NCBI GenBank assembly: GCA_029260265.1
Contig: JAJDDO010000019.1
Coordinates: 310,001-374,000, forward strand
Direction: 5' to 3'
DNA: 64,000 nucleotides
DNA from: Phycisphaerales bacterium
GTDB taxonomy: Bacteria > Planctomycetota > Phycisphaerae > Phycisphaerales > UBA1924
Shown here: positions 18,170-27,874 of the stretch, piece after piece
Position numbering within the stretch: the first letter of the stretch is position 1
Layout of the letters: each line of letters starts with the position of its first letter
Notes under the pieces: model-generated
What the model was told of the DNA's origin: nothing
The model's database searches: none
Seen by the model: the letters and a program-made list of their open reading frames with translations, nothing else
Translations under genes and position numbers: made by a program

Positions 18170-20710
18170 TTAGAACGGGAGATCGACGGTGAAGGTGAAG
18201 AGCCTTGTTTCGTCGTCGTCTTCTTTCATGATCGGGAAGCCGAAATCAAAGGCGAGCGGCGCTGGGGAGAGTGTCGGGATGTGGAATCTGAACCCAAACC
18301 CGATCGAGACGCGGTAGTCGTCGAAGCCTGCATCAAAGGTAACCGTGCCTGAATCAACAAAGGCGACCACCGAGAGGATGTCCTCATAGATTGGTTGCTC
18401 AACCTGGGCACCAAGGAAGAACTGCCAGTTGCCACCGATCGGATCGTCCGAAGCCATCCCGTTGTCGTTGCGGATACCCTTGGGGCTGACTGTTCGGAAA
18501 TCGAAGCCTCGGAAGTTTTGGCCGCCAAGATAAAAGCGTTCGTAGGTCGGCACATCGGCCCGCCCCTGCGGGATGTATCCCAGAGAGGTCACGATATTGA
18601 GCACGGTTGCTCGCCCGAGGTAATCCTCGCGGATAGGGATGAACAGCGAATGCTTGGTTTCAACTTTGGTGAACTCGAAATCGCCGGTGACCTGCTCGAT
18701 GCGGAGCGAGGTTCGTGAACCCTTTGTCGGGCGGATCCGATCGTCGAGCGTGGTTCGATTGAGGCTTGCCGATATTCCGAACAGGGTCTTTGAATCAGCA
18801 ACCGCGAAGACATCAACAGGCCTGCTCGCTTCGATATCAGAGAGCTGGATCTGATCGATCCTGAGCGAGACATTCCCGGTCCATCGGGTTCCGAATCGGC
18901 GACCGACCGCCAGCCGTGCGCTCTTGCGGTCTTCGTCAAACTCGGTGAAGTTTCGGTTGCGGATCGAGACCGATGCAGACCCTGAATAGTTGGACTCAAA
19001 CAAGTACGGCTCAGTAAGCGAGATCGCGTAGGTCTGGACCTCGTTGCCGGGGAGGACCTCGACGCTGAAGGTCTGCCCGCCACCACGGAAGGCGTGCCCG
19101 GAAAACAGCTCGCCCAATGAATCAGGTGTATCGCGGATATCGAAGTTGCGTTGGGTCATCGAGACCCGCCCGATCACGCCAGAGTCAGACGATACCGCGC
19201 CGCCGATATCAAACCGCCCGGTGTTGGTCTCTTCAATCTCAACGAGCACATCGCGGGCGTACGCCTCGTCCGCTGCAGCGATGGTGATGAGATGGTCGGC
19301 TTGGTGCTCGGTGTCCCTTTCCCAAACCTCCGAGAAGAACTCAACACCCGGCGATTGGGGCGTGACCCGAGCGCCTGTGCGAGGGTTGAACAGCGAGGTC
19401 TGTCGCAGACGAATCTTCGATTGCCCGATCGCGTTGGTATCCAGCGGCCTTGTTGGGCGGATCTCGAGCTGCCGGCGGATGATGTTCTGTTTAGTGAGGT
19501 TGTTTCCCTGGATGATCACTTCGCCAACCGTGTACTGCACGCCTTCGGTGACCACGAGCACAAGATCGACAAGCGGATCGGTCGGGTCGCGTTTCTCAAC
19601 GCGGAGCACCTCGGCGTCGGCGTAGCCCATCTGCCCATAAGCAAAGCTGACAATCTCGACAGACTCATTGACCTCTCTGTCAGAATAGCTGTCGCCGGGG
19701 TGAAGCTTCATCAATCCCGCGAGCTGCTGTTTGTTAAACACCGGCGGCGCACCCTGCTCGGAAATCACATCAATCTGCACAGAGCGAAGCTTGTACAGCG
19801 GCCCTTCCTCAATGAGGTAGGTAATGATCGCTTCGCGTCCGTTGGGTGCCGGCTGGATTAACCGATCAGCGCGTATATCAAGGTACCCGCGGTCCTTGTA
19901 GAAGGTGATCAGGTTGGCCAGGTCGGTCGCGAGCTTCTCGTCGTCAAGCTGCCCCTTGCGGAAGAAGTTTGCTTTCTTTGTTTCGAGTTCTCGGCGGAGC
20001 TGCTTGTTGCTGAACGATGCGTTGCCATTGAAACGGATCGCGGTGACCTTGAGCCGATCGCCCTCGAGGATACGGAAAAGGACGGCACCCGAATCGGCGA
20101 GTTCTGTTTCGTCGACGCTGACGCGCGCGTAGTAGTACCCCTTTTGGCGGTAGAGGTTCTCGATCCGCCTCGCCGAGCGGTCAATCTGGAACCGGTCGAC
20201 CGGAGTCCCGGTGAACACATCGACCACACCTGCAATTTCGGCGTCGTTGATCTTGGTGTTCCCGGTCACCTGCACATCCGCAATCAGCGAGCGTTCGGCG
20301 AGTTCAAAGACAACCTCAACCATGCCGTCAGCGTTGATGCCGACAAACAGCTCAACGGTCGCAAAGAGCCCGAGCCGGTTCAATCGGCGAAGATCGTCAT
20401 TGATCAGGTCAGCATCAAAGATTGTGCCCGGCGTCGAGCGGATGTTGTTATACGCTTCTTGCTGCGCGAGCTGAGAAATCGGGATAACCTGGTCATCTGT
20501 GTTTTTCAGATTGCTCCGAAGCACAATCGTGGCGATCGGGCGATGCTCATAGATCGAGATGTCGGTCTGTGAAACCGGAGCGGGTGCAGGTTGGGCAAGC
20601 GTGGTGGTTCCAACAGAGCCAAGAAGAACCACCGCACCAACGAGGGTCAAACCCCTTCTCTGGCGATGCAGGCGGTTGAGTTGAGCGATTTGAGAGATAT
20701 GAAACTGCAC
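18170..20710 (-). CDS. bamA: Outer membrane protein assembly factor BamA
   Basis: About 846 residues. BamA inserts beta-barrel proteins in the outer membrane. A signal peptide lies near the start (LTLVGAVVLLGSVGTTTLAQ). Four to five POTRA domains cover about residues 50-430, each with the glycine-containing GN pattern (VTGNTKINDAEI, IRFNGNASFSNKQLRREL, IIQGNNLTKQNIIRRQLE). The C-terminal 16-strand barrel holds FYLGGQNFRGFDFRTVSP, the loop 6 (V/I)RGF-type motif as FRGFDF, and ends in the outer-membrane signature FTFTVDLPF with terminal Phe. The longest frame starts at 20821; the GTG at 20710 gives a better signal peptide, but the start is uncertain. Confidence 0.95.
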   Translation of the reverse strand: MQFHISQIAQLNRLHRQRRGLTLVGAVVLLGSVGTTTLAQPAPAPVSQTDISIYEHRPIATIVLRSNLKNTDDQVIPISQLAQQEAYNNIRSTPGTIFDADLINDDLRRLNRLGLFATVELFVGINADGMVEVVFELAERSLIADVQVTGNTKINDAEIAGVVDVFTGTPVDRFQIDRSARRIENLYRQKGYYYARVSVDETELADSGAVLFRILEGDRLKVTAIRFNGNASFSNKQLRRELETKKANFFRKGQLDDEKLATDLANLITFYKDRGYLDIRADRLIQPAPNGREAIITYLIEEGPLYKLRSVQIDVISEQGAPPVFNKQQLAGLMKLHPGDSYSDREVNESVEIVSFAYGQMGYADAEVLRVEKRDPTDPLVDLVLVVTEGVQYTVGEVIIQGNNLTKQNIIRRQLEIRPTRPLDTNAIGQSKIRLRQTSLFNPRTGARVTPQSPGVEFFSEVWERDTEHQADHLITIAAADEAYARDVLVEIEETNTGRFDIGGAVSSDSGVIGRVSMTQRNFDIRDTPDSLGELFSGHAFRGGGQTFSVEVLPGNEVQTYAISLTEPYLFESNYSGSASVSIRNRNFTEFDEDRKSARLAVGRRFGTRWTGNVSLRIDQIQLSDIEASRPVDVFAVADSKTLFGISASLNRTTLDDRIRPTKGSRTSLRIEQVTGDFEFTKVETKHSLFIPIREDYLGRATVLNIVTSLGYIPQGRADVPTYERFYLGGQNFRGFDFRTVSPKGIRNDNGMASDDPIGGNWQFFLGAQVEQPIYEDILSVVAFVDSGTVTFDAGFDDYRVSIGFGFRFHIPTLSPAPLAFDFGFPIMKEDDDETRLFTFTVDLPF

Positions 20711-20866
20711 TGGTGGGACGATACCCCGCTTAGCCGTTGAACACAAACGCGAGGGGCAGGATTCCTGAGAGTTCTTTCTGCGGTGGTCTGGGTGGAACTC
20801 CCTGTCTATCCTCCACCCCAACCCGGGTGTACACGGGCTGGTTTTGTGACCACCAGAGGGACATGG

Positions 20867-21244
20867 ATGGACCTTGCATCAGAAACACAAACGAGGCATT
20901 GGGCGTTGGTCCGACGGAGCGTGCTTTTATGCACTGGGCTCTGGTGCGTTGGGCTCGGGATCGGCTTGGTGGCGATTCTGGTCGATGCAGATATGCTCGC
21001 TTCCACCCACACCGCTGCCCTGTTTATGATCATTGGTGTGATCGTGCTTCCCGCGCTGACCCTGCTCGCGGTTCGCCATGACACCAAGGCGAAGAGCCAA
21101 ACCGCCAATACGCAAGGGTTTGACAATAATGTGTTTACAGATCGCCTTGTGGTTTCGCACTCCAAGCATGATCGCTTGACAAAGCACGGTGTGCATGTCA
21201 ACGCCCGTTCATCGCGTACCGATACACACACCAAGGTCGCATGA
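20867..21244 (+). CDS. Small hypothetical membrane protein
   Basis: 125 residues, not recognised. Two hydrophobic spans: about residues 17-39 (SVLLCTGLWCVGLGIGLVAI) and 47-68 (TAALFMIIGVIVLPALTLLA). The last 55 residues are polar, basic and histidine-containing. The ATG at 20867 has AGAGGG at a good distance, and this decides the start against the longer frame from 20783. Divergent from bamA (157 bases) and convergent with dnaN (40 bases). Confidence 0.6.
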   Translation: MDLASETQTRHWALVRRSVLLCTGLWCVGLGIGLVAILVDADMLASTHTAALFMIIGVIVLPALTLLAVRHDTKAKSQTANTQGFDNNVFTDRLVVSHSKHDRLTKHGVHVNARSSRTDTHTKVA

Positions 21245-21284
21245 CCTCGCGGGTTATTGCGATAAAACGTTGTGCACAACGTGT

Positions 21285-22454
21285 TTATGACAGATTGACC
21301 GGCATCACCACATACAAGAAATCAGAGCCTGCTTTGAACAGGCCGGGCTTGTTTGATGCCTTGAGCTCGATCATGATCTCCGGATCATGGATGACCTTGA
21401 GGGCATCGGTGATGAATGTTGGGTTGAACCCGATCTCGATGTCATCGCCGGAGTAATCCGCGAGATCGATGTTGATCGTTGCCTCACCCATCTCTGGTGC
21501 CCGGCTCGAGAGTTGAAGCGCCTTGTCTTTGCCATCAAAGGCCAGGCGAACACCCCTGGACTCCTCATTGGTCAGCAAGGCAGCCCGCTTGACAGCCGAG
21601 GCAAGGGTGTCACGGTTGAAGGTTACCTTGATATCCTGGTCCTTGGGGATCACATCGTCGTAAGGAGGGAAGGTGCCTTCGACAAGGTTGGTTGCCATCA
21701 CCGCACGCGAATCAGTAGGGTCATCACCAAAGGCGATGACCGCTTGGTTGTCGGTGATCGCGATGGTGATCGGCTCGGAGTCATCAGCACCGAGTTTCTG
21801 GATCATCGAGAGCGCTTTGCTCGGGATGATGCACTGGACGGGGTCGCCCTTTTCATCCACGGTCGCCGAGCATTTGGCGAGTCGGCGTCCGTCGGTGGCG
21901 ATCATGTCGATCTTTTTATTCTCCCGGACCAGGAGCACGCCGTTGATCGCATAGCGCGAGTTTTCGCGTGCCGCGGCGAAGAGCGTGCGAGAGATCAACC
22001 GATCAATGGTCCCCGCGGAAGACGAGAACACCGACTTGGCGGCTGCAGCGTTTGCCGAACCACTCAAGATGGCCTTGAAATCGGTCAGGGCGGGGAAGTC
22101 CGACGGATTGAACCCGTGGAGCTGGAAATGGGCATCTTCACCCCGGATATGGGTTGTTTCAGCGACGGTTTCAATTACGAGCGTGGGCTCGTTGTCTTCT
22201 GCGGAGATGATCTGGCGGAGCTTGTCAGCCGGAACAAGGGCGGCGCCCTCTTCAACGACTTCAACACGCCCGATCCGGACGGTCAGGGCGATCTCTGCAT
22301 CGGTCGCCGAGAGGGCGAGCTCGGCACCTTCTGCGGAGTTGGTCGCCGAGAGATGGATGCAGGTGAGCTGCGGGCGTGGGGACCGCGAGGCAACAACGCC
22401 CGAGACCTGGTTGACTGCTTCGAGCAGTGCGGCGCGTTCACAGATTACTTTCAT
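21285..22454 (-). CDS. dnaN: DNA polymerase III sliding clamp (beta subunit)
   Basis: 389 residues, three repeats of the clamp fold; dimer ring that tethers the polymerase and DinB to DNA. N-terminus MKVICERAALLEAVNQVSGV, middle LISRTLFAAARENSRYAING, and the conserved FNPTFITDALKVI and YVVMPVNLS end are all present. The ATG at 22454 is preferred over 22469 because it matches the family start and has GGGAG upstream. It stands alone, not with dnaA or recF. Confidence 0.97.
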   Translation of the reverse strand: MKVICERAALLEAVNQVSGVVASRSPRPQLTCIHLSATNSAEGAELALSATDAEIALTVRIGRVEVVEEGAALVPADKLRQIISAEDNEPTLVIETVAETTHIRGEDAHFQLHGFNPSDFPALTDFKAILSGSANAAAAKSVFSSSAGTIDRLISRTLFAAARENSRYAINGVLLVRENKKIDMIATDGRRLAKCSATVDEKGDPVQCIIPSKALSMIQKLGADDSEPITIAITDNQAVIAFGDDPTDSRAVMATNLVEGTFPPYDDVIPKDQDIKVTFNRDTLASAVKRAALLTNEESRGVRLAFDGKDKALQLSSRAPEMGEATINIDLADYSGDDIEIGFNPTFITDALKVIHDPEIMIELKASNKPGLFKAGSDFLYVVMPVNLS

Positions 22455-22782
22455 CGGTAGGCTCCCCATGCCGCACGGTTTATGCGGTCAATGACCCGTA
22501 TATTGGGTGTTCTTTCGTGACTTCAATAGTAGCCGATTGGGTTGATGGGGTGGGTGTTGATGGGGGGGATTCATTGAGGCGTAGCAATTTGGAGGCCGAG
22601 GCGTGAATTGGTGATGAATCAGGGGCGATTGGGTCACGGGGAAATGCGGGGCTGCTATGATTTGGTCATCAAATCTCGAATGTACGCGACGCCGCGCTCC
22701 GGACCCCCTTTTTTCCTCTTGTAGAGGCCGGTGATGAGGGGTCCCTTGGAGGCGGCGTTGGTCGTTTTGAAAGGACTGAAAT
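22455..22782. other. 328-bp divergent gap between dnaN and transketolase
   Basis: Must hold promoters for both genes. The left part is G-rich (runs of G around 22545-22570). Close to the transketolase gene is a nested hairpin (22701-22744). No open frame with gene character. Confidence 0.5.
22701..22744 (+). promoter_or_regulatory. Nested hairpin in the transketolase leader
   Basis: Outer stem GGACCCC (22701-22707) with GGGGTCC (22738-22744); inner stem CCTC (22715-22718) with GAGG (22724-22727) and a 5-base loop. A T run sits in the ascending side. It ends 38 bases before the tkt start codon. Could be an attenuator or simply a stable leader fold; it matches no riboswitch class I know. Confidence 0.35.
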
Positions 22783-24753
22783 ATGTCATATGAAGCCGCA
22801 ATACACGCGCAAGCGATCGAACTGGACCGGTTGAGCCTTGAGATGACCGCCGCTGCAGGCTCCGGGCACCCGACAAGCGCCATGAGTATCGGGCACCTCG
22901 TCACCACGCTGATGTTCTCGGCCATGCGATGGAGCCCGGACTATCCCAACTACCCAACGAGCGATCGGTTGGTGCTCTCCGAAGGTCATGCGGTGCCAGT
23001 GGTGTACGCGGCGATGGCGTCATTGGGCGTGATGGTCGGTTCAGAAGACGAGCGTCGAAAACTGGAACTCGACGATCTGAACACGCTGCGCGAGTGGGGC
23101 TCGGTTCTTGATGGGCACCCGAACCCGATGGAAGGCGTAGATTTCTTCGACGCCGCGACCGGCTCGCTCGGGCAAGGGCTCAGTGTCGCCGCCGGTGTCG
23201 CCAAGGCTGCGCGGATTGACGGCAATGACCGCCGTGTTTTCTGCATCATCGGCGATGGCGAAGCCCGCGAGGGGCAGGTTGCTGAAGCACTCGATTTCAT
23301 CATCGATCACAAGCTGAGCAATGTGCTCCCGATCTTTAACTGCAACGAATACGGGCAGGCCGATCGCGTTTCATCACAGCAAACCCCAGAACGGCTCGGC
23401 GACAAGCTGCGGGCGACCGGATTTGAAGTGATCGATATCGATGGGCATTCGCCCGAGCAGATCAAGGATGCGTTTGTGCGCTTCGCCGCGATATCAAACG
23501 ACGAAAACACAACACCGATCGCGGTGGTCGCCCGAACGGTCAAGGGGTGGGGCGCGCCAAGCATTCAGGGCGGGGGGTGGCACGGCAAGCCGCCAACCGG
23601 CGACGCGCTTCAGAACGCACTCGCCGAGCTCAGTGAGCGCCGTATCGAGCTCACCAGCGCACTGGCCGGCACCGACCAGTTCACGATCGACCCGCCAACA
23701 GAAGCAACCGCACCGGCAGAGCCAACCGCGGAGATGCCGATGCTGAGCGACGCGATGCGTTCGATGGATATGGAGCATGTGCTGCACTCGGGCAAGTTTG
23801 CAACCCGCCGCGCCTATGGCGTTGCATTGCGTGTGCTCGGGGGCATCAATGAAAACATGGTTGTGCTTGATGCGGATGTTTCCAACTCAACCTTCTCCGA
23901 GAGCTTCACAAAGGAAGCTGAACAGGCAAACCGGTTTGTGGAATGCAAAATCGCCGAGCAGAACATGGTCAGCGTCGGGGTAGGGATGAGCGCGGGCGGC
24001 AAGATTCCGTTCTGCTCGACCTTTGCCAAGTTTATGAATCGTGCGTACGACCAGATCGAGATGGCGATGAACTCGGGCGCGAATATTAAGCTCGTCGGTT
24101 CACACGCCGGGATCACCCTGGCCGCCGACGGGCCAAGCCAGATGTCGCTGCCGGATGTCGCTTGGTTCCGCTCGCTGTCGACGGCGACTGATCACCGCGG
24201 GAATCCTGGGTGCTATGTGCTCCAGCCCTCGGACGCATACGCCGCGTACGCATTGACCGGCGTGATGGCGGAGTACGAAGGAATGTGCTACATGCGTACC
24301 CTTCGCGCTGAGACCGAACTGCTCTACTCTGATGACCATGTGTTCAACCTCGGCGGGTTTGAAACCCTCGCCGAGGGACGCGATGTGGTCATTGCGGCCA
24401 GCGGCTACATGGTGCACGAAGGGAACCGCGCTGTCGAGATGCTCGATAAAGCGGGCGTGAGCGCGACACTGCTGGATATGTACTCGATCCCGTTCGACAC
24501 CGACAAGTTGCTCGACATCGTCGCCGCCAACGGCGGATTCGTCATCAGCCTCGAGGACAACTACGGCGGCGGGCTCGGCTCAGCAATCGCCGACGCCCTG
24601 ATGGAATCCGGCGACGGGTTCGAGCTCTCCCAGATGTTCGTGAACCGGATCCCCAAGAGCGCACGCACACCCGAGCAGATGCTCGAGATGTGCGGGCTGA
24701 GGGCAGAAGATGTGGTCACCCGCGTCATGAACCTGCTCGGCGTCGCCGTCTGA
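22783..24753 (+). CDS. tkt: Transketolase
   Basis: 656 residues, thiamine diphosphate enzyme moving two-carbon units in the pentose phosphate pathway. Domain 1 has SGHPTSAMSIGHLVTTLMF, GSLGQGLSVAAGVAKAARI and the ThDP/Mg motif GDGEAREGQVAEALDF. It ends with GWGAPSIQGGGWHGKPP (catalytic His). The pyrimidine domain holds the glutamate in FVECKIAEQNMVSVGVGMSA and GSHAGITLAADGPSQM (conserved HxGxxxxxDGxxH-like region, here without the last His). The transketolase C-domain follows. A linker of about 40 residues rich in Ala, Pro and Glu joins domains 1 and 2. Followed by a strong terminator. Confidence 0.95.
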   Translation: MSYEAAIHAQAIELDRLSLEMTAAAGSGHPTSAMSIGHLVTTLMFSAMRWSPDYPNYPTSDRLVLSEGHAVPVVYAAMASLGVMVGSEDERRKLELDDLNTLREWGSVLDGHPNPMEGVDFFDAATGSLGQGLSVAAGVAKAARIDGNDRRVFCIIGDGEAREGQVAEALDFIIDHKLSNVLPIFNCNEYGQADRVSSQQTPERLGDKLRATGFEVIDIDGHSPEQIKDAFVRFAAISNDENTTPIAVVARTVKGWGAPSIQGGGWHGKPPTGDALQNALAELSERRIELTSALAGTDQFTIDPPTEATAPAEPTAEMPMLSDAMRSMDMEHVLHSGKFATRRAYGVALRVLGGINENMVVLDADVSNSTFSESFTKEAEQANRFVECKIAEQNMVSVGVGMSAGGKIPFCSTFAKFMNRAYDQIEMAMNSGANIKLVGSHAGITLAADGPSQMSLPDVAWFRSLSTATDHRGNPGCYVLQPSDAYAAYALTGVMAEYEGMCYMRTLRAETELLYSDDHVFNLGGFETLAEGRDVVIAASGYMVHEGNRAVEMLDKAGVSATLLDMYSIPFDTDKLLDIVAANGGFVISLEDNYGGGLGSAIADALMESGDGFELSQMFVNRIPKSARTPEQMLEMCGLRAEDVVTRVMNLLGVAV

Positions 24754-24778
24754 TCAGGTATTCGTAAAATCAAAGAAC

Positions 24779-24809
24779 AGGGCCAAGACTCATGTCTGGC
24801 CCTTTTTTT
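24779..24809 (+). terminator. Rho-independent terminator of tkt
   Basis: Stem of GGGCC and AGAC pairing with GTCT and GGCCC (one bulged A), loop TCAT, followed directly by seven T. It lies 26 bases after the tkt stop codon. Confidence 0.85.
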
Positions 24810-24896
24810 GTGCACATAAAGAGCCACACCGTGTTGATGCAGCAATGAATACCCGGATGCCTGCCCCCGGCAGAGGCCGGTGATGTGAACTACGGC

Positions 24897-26768
24897 TTAC
24901 GGACAGCCGGCATTGAACAGCGAGAGGTAGGCAAAGACATCCTGCAGATTCAGTGTGCCGAATGGTGCTGCAAGGTCCGCAGCGGGGTCCTGGGCATTGA
25001 ACATCGCGAGGTAAGCAAAGACATCCTGCAGGTTGAGCACGCCGTTGAATGGTGCGGCGAGATCCGCTTCACACCCACTCAGCGAGATCAGCAAGGAATC
25101 CATCTCGACGATCGGGCTCTTGCCGTGCAGCACCCACTGGTCGTAGGCGGTCTGCCCTGTGGTGTCGGTTACATTCTCGTCGCGGAGGAACTCGATGTAC
25201 TCTTTACTGATCGACTGGTAGTACAGACGAACGCGCGCGTTGGTCGAACCCTTCGGTGCTGGGAAGACTGTGTCATCCCAATACTGACCGTCGGGATAGG
25301 AATAGGCAACAGGCTCGGACTGGATGGCGGTAAAATCAGTGTTGTTGAATCCACGCGGTGGAATCCGGTTATCCTTCAGGCGGACATTGTTGATCGCGAA
25401 GTGGAAGCTCACGCCTTCGGGCACACCCGTGAGGGCCGAGACCGCACTATCAATGCCGAGGTGTGCTTCATAGACCTTGGTGTCGAGCATGCTGAGCACC
25501 GCGGTTGCTTGGTCATACGCGCCGTGCTCGCTGACCAGGTTGTTGGCATCATCGAGGAACTGGACATTGATCCACATCCGTCGTCCCTCGGGGTAACCCG
25601 ATGGAAGCTTGTGCCCGGTCTGGTTGATGATACGAACATTCAGATCGGTGCCGTCCATCGAGAGCTCCATATCCGAAGCCCGCTCGAGCATGCTCTCTGC
25701 CCGTGCAATCGAAGCGGCAACATTGTTGTCGTTGAGTCTTGTATCATCGTCCGAATAGAGCGAGCGCACCGCTTTGATCACCCAGTTGTTGCCGCCATTG
25801 AACTGATGCAGTGGGGCTTCGGGGCGGGGGTCGGCAAAGCGACAGGTTTGTGCTTCGGTGGTCGGCATGTGGCAATCTTGACACGAGGAAACCGCGGTGG
25901 TCAGCCCGCCGAATCGGCCGCCCATCTCGATCGGTCCATCCGCAAAGTCGGACATCAACCACTCGGAGTAGGTCCGCTCAACAGGGAACTGGTCGTAGGA
26001 GTTCTGGGTCTGGTGAGGCTCGTTGAGCGTGTTGAGGTCGTAGGTGTTGTCTGGCTGACGATCGAACGCGGGATTCGAGACATCGTGGCAGGTTGCGCAC
26101 ATCTGTGACTCTGTATGGAATGGCGACTGCTCCCACTGATGGAAGAAGAAGTTTTCGCCAAGATCCTGCGGCCCTCGTCGGCGATCAAAGTGATCAACAA
26201 TAAAGGTGCCTGACCCCGATGTTGGCGAAACAGCGGGCACGCCGGGCGCGACCGGCGTCAGGTTGTTGATGATTTCTAGGTCGGCCGATGGGCTGACGCC
26301 TACTTCATAGTTCGGATCAACCATACGATGACAGAAGTTACAGTTGACGCCATCAAAGTCAGCCGCTTCTAGGGCAGACCCATCTGTTGGAGTTGATCGT
26401 CCAGCCAACCAACCGCTCGGGGTGTGACAACGCAAGCAGAGATCGCCGGCGAAGTCGGCGTCTTGGTTGGCAACAGTCATCGCCGCCAAGAAGATCGGAT
26501 CACGCATAGATTGAGCCATCATCGAGGCGGCCCAGTTGGTTCCGGGCTCATGATCTTCGTCAAAGTTGGCGTGGCACGAGAAACACTCGCTCGAGTTTGC
26601 AATCGGATGCAACAGCGTGTCTGGCTGCGTGCCGGCCATCTTAAAATCTTCAAGGGTGGTCGGGACCGGGGTGCCCGCGAAGGCAACCGCGACAAATCCA
26701 ATCGTGAACAGCCCGCCCACGAACAACCCACAACCCTTCAAAGCGGCATTGACAGAAACCTGATGCAT
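24897..26768 (-). CDS. Exported pentaheme cytochrome c with double dockerin-like C-terminus
   Basis: 623 residues. A signal peptide (GLFVGGLFTIGFVAVAFA) is followed by five CXXCH heme sites at residues 62-66, 111-115, 143-147, 224-228 and 296-300. Residues about 340-560 are a beta-rich domain with NQTGHKLPSGYPEGRRMWIN, known from other multiheme proteins. The last about 58 residues are two copies of the LNLQDVFAYL module, ending NAGCP. It is likely a periplasmic or surface electron-transfer protein tethered by the module; partner and substrate are unknown. The ATG at 26768 has GGAG at the right distance; the frame is open to 26870 but without signal-peptide character. First of seven module-bearing genes in a row. 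Confidence 0.88.
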   Translation of the reverse strand: MHQVSVNAALKGCGLFVGGLFTIGFVAVAFAGTPVPTTLEDFKMAGTQPDTLLHPIANSSECFSCHANFDEDHEPGTNWAASMMAQSMRDPIFLAAMTVANQDADFAGDLCLRCHTPSGWLAGRSTPTDGSALEAADFDGVNCNFCHRMVDPNYEVGVSPSADLEIINNLTPVAPGVPAVSPTSGSGTFIVDHFDRRRGPQDLGENFFFHQWEQSPFHTESQMCATCHDVSNPAFDRQPDNTYDLNTLNEPHQTQNSYDQFPVERTYSEWLMSDFADGPIEMGGRFGGLTTAVSSCQDCHMPTTEAQTCRFADPRPEAPLHQFNGGNNWVIKAVRSLYSDDDTRLNDNNVAASIARAESMLERASDMELSMDGTDLNVRIINQTGHKLPSGYPEGRRMWINVQFLDDANNLVSEHGAYDQATAVLSMLDTKVYEAHLGIDSAVSALTGVPEGVSFHFAINNVRLKDNRIPPRGFNNTDFTAIQSEPVAYSYPDGQYWDDTVFPAPKGSTNARVRLYYQSISKEYIEFLRDENVTDTTGQTAYDQWVLHGKSPIVEMDSLLISLSGCEADLAAPFNGVLNLQDVFAYLAMFNAQDPAADLAAPFGTLNLQDVFAYLSLFNAGCP

Positions 26769-26902
26769 GATGATCTCTCCGATTATGCGTATACAACCCA
26801 AACAAAGCACCATAGATGGTGCGGGTTCTCCGATAGTATTCTCGTCAAACCGGGGGTTGGATGCAAGCAATCAATGAGAAATTCCAGATCATTCTGTCAG
26901 CA

Positions 26903-26933
26903 AATCAGCCCATCGAACAAGCTCGATGGGCTG
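26903..26933 (-). terminator. Possible terminator after the lamin-tail-like gene
   Basis: Perfect 11-bp stem (CAGCCCATCGA at 26906-26916, TCGATGGGCTG at 26923-26933), 6-base loop. On the minus strand only ATTTG follows, so the T tract is weak. It lies 27 bases after the stop of the gene ending at 26960. Confidence 0.55.
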
Positions 26934-26959
26934 ATGCTGTTCTCGGACTCATGGACGGC

Positions 26960-27742
26960 TTATGGGCAACCGGCGTTGAAGAGCCCAAGGTAGGCAAAGA
27001 CATCTTGCAGATTGAAGGTTCCAAACGGGGCGGCAAGGTCCGCCTCTGGGCTCTGGGCGTTGAACATTGCCAGGTAGGTGAATACATCCTGCAGGTTCAG
27101 CACACCAAACGGCGGGGCAAGATCAGCCGGGCAGTTGAGCGGCAACGCATCGTAATCCGCAGGGCCGTGGAGTTCGGCACCAGAAAGATCGTTGAGCACA
27201 ATCAGATTCGAGTTGGCGCTGATGGCGACCCATTGGTCGATCGCTGTCCATAACCCGCCGACGACCGCCTCGTCTGTTCGTTCGTCCGCATTCAGATTAT
27301 TCTGTCCATTGAGGGAGAACTGGACATGATCTGCGATGTCGGTGGGGTCGCCAAAGCTGACGACACCATTGGTGCCTGGAGCATACAAGGCGATCGCGTA
27401 CGCGGACAGGTCCATCGGTGCAAAGACGCCGCCGAGCGCTGAGGCGTTGGTGTGATCTGGATCTGCGGGGGCATCGTTATCCAGATGAATAAAGAGCGAC
27501 TCGCCCGCATCAAGGCTCACGCCATCGAGCCCGGTCGTGCTCGAGTATCTTCTTAGCTGCACCGTGTTGTGTGAACAGAACCGCCACCCGTCGAGCGCGA
27601 TGGTGGATCCTCCAAGGTTCTCAATCTCGATCACCGCGTCATCGAGGTCGATGCTGGTGATCTGGATATCCCGATCTGCGCCCAGAGCGCCCGTGGTGAG
27701 GGCGGTGATTGCGATCCCGATGACGGTCGTGTGCAGACTCAT
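26960..27742 (-). CDS. Exported lamin-tail-like protein with double dockerin-like C-terminus
   Basis: 260 residues. Signal peptide (HTTVIGIAITALTTGALGA) to about residue 22. Residues about 25-180 resemble a lamin tail domain (beta sandwich): VIEIENLGGSTIALDGWRFC with the IeNlG...LdGW pattern, then LDAGESLFIHLD. The end holds two module copies (VLNLQDVFTYLAMFN and TFNLQDVFAYLGLFNAGCP). The ATG at 27742 is set by a fine GAGGAGA site 6 bases upstream; the frame open to 27913 is not protein-like. Cargo role unknown; lamin tail domains in bacteria are found in exported nucleases, esterases and surface proteins, none of which is seen fused here. Confidence 0.82.
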   Translation of the reverse strand: MSLHTTVIGIAITALTTGALGADRDIQITSIDLDDAVIEIENLGGSTIALDGWRFCSHNTVQLRRYSSTTGLDGVSLDAGESLFIHLDNDAPADPDHTNASALGGVFAPMDLSAYAIALYAPGTNGVVSFGDPTDIADHVQFSLNGQNNLNADERTDEAVVGGLWTAIDQWVAISANSNLIVLNDLSGAELHGPADYDALPLNCPADLAPPFGVLNLQDVFTYLAMFNAQSPEADLAAPFGTFNLQDVFAYLGLFNAGCP

Positions 27743-27874
27743 TATTCTTCTCCTCAATACAAAGTGGAAACGGCTCATTGCCAGCAGCAGACACTCGAAA
27801 TCGAACGCCTCTGCTCTAATGTATAGTCCGCGAGAATCAGCGCCGATCGCCCCCACCAAACAGTGGGTTGACAG

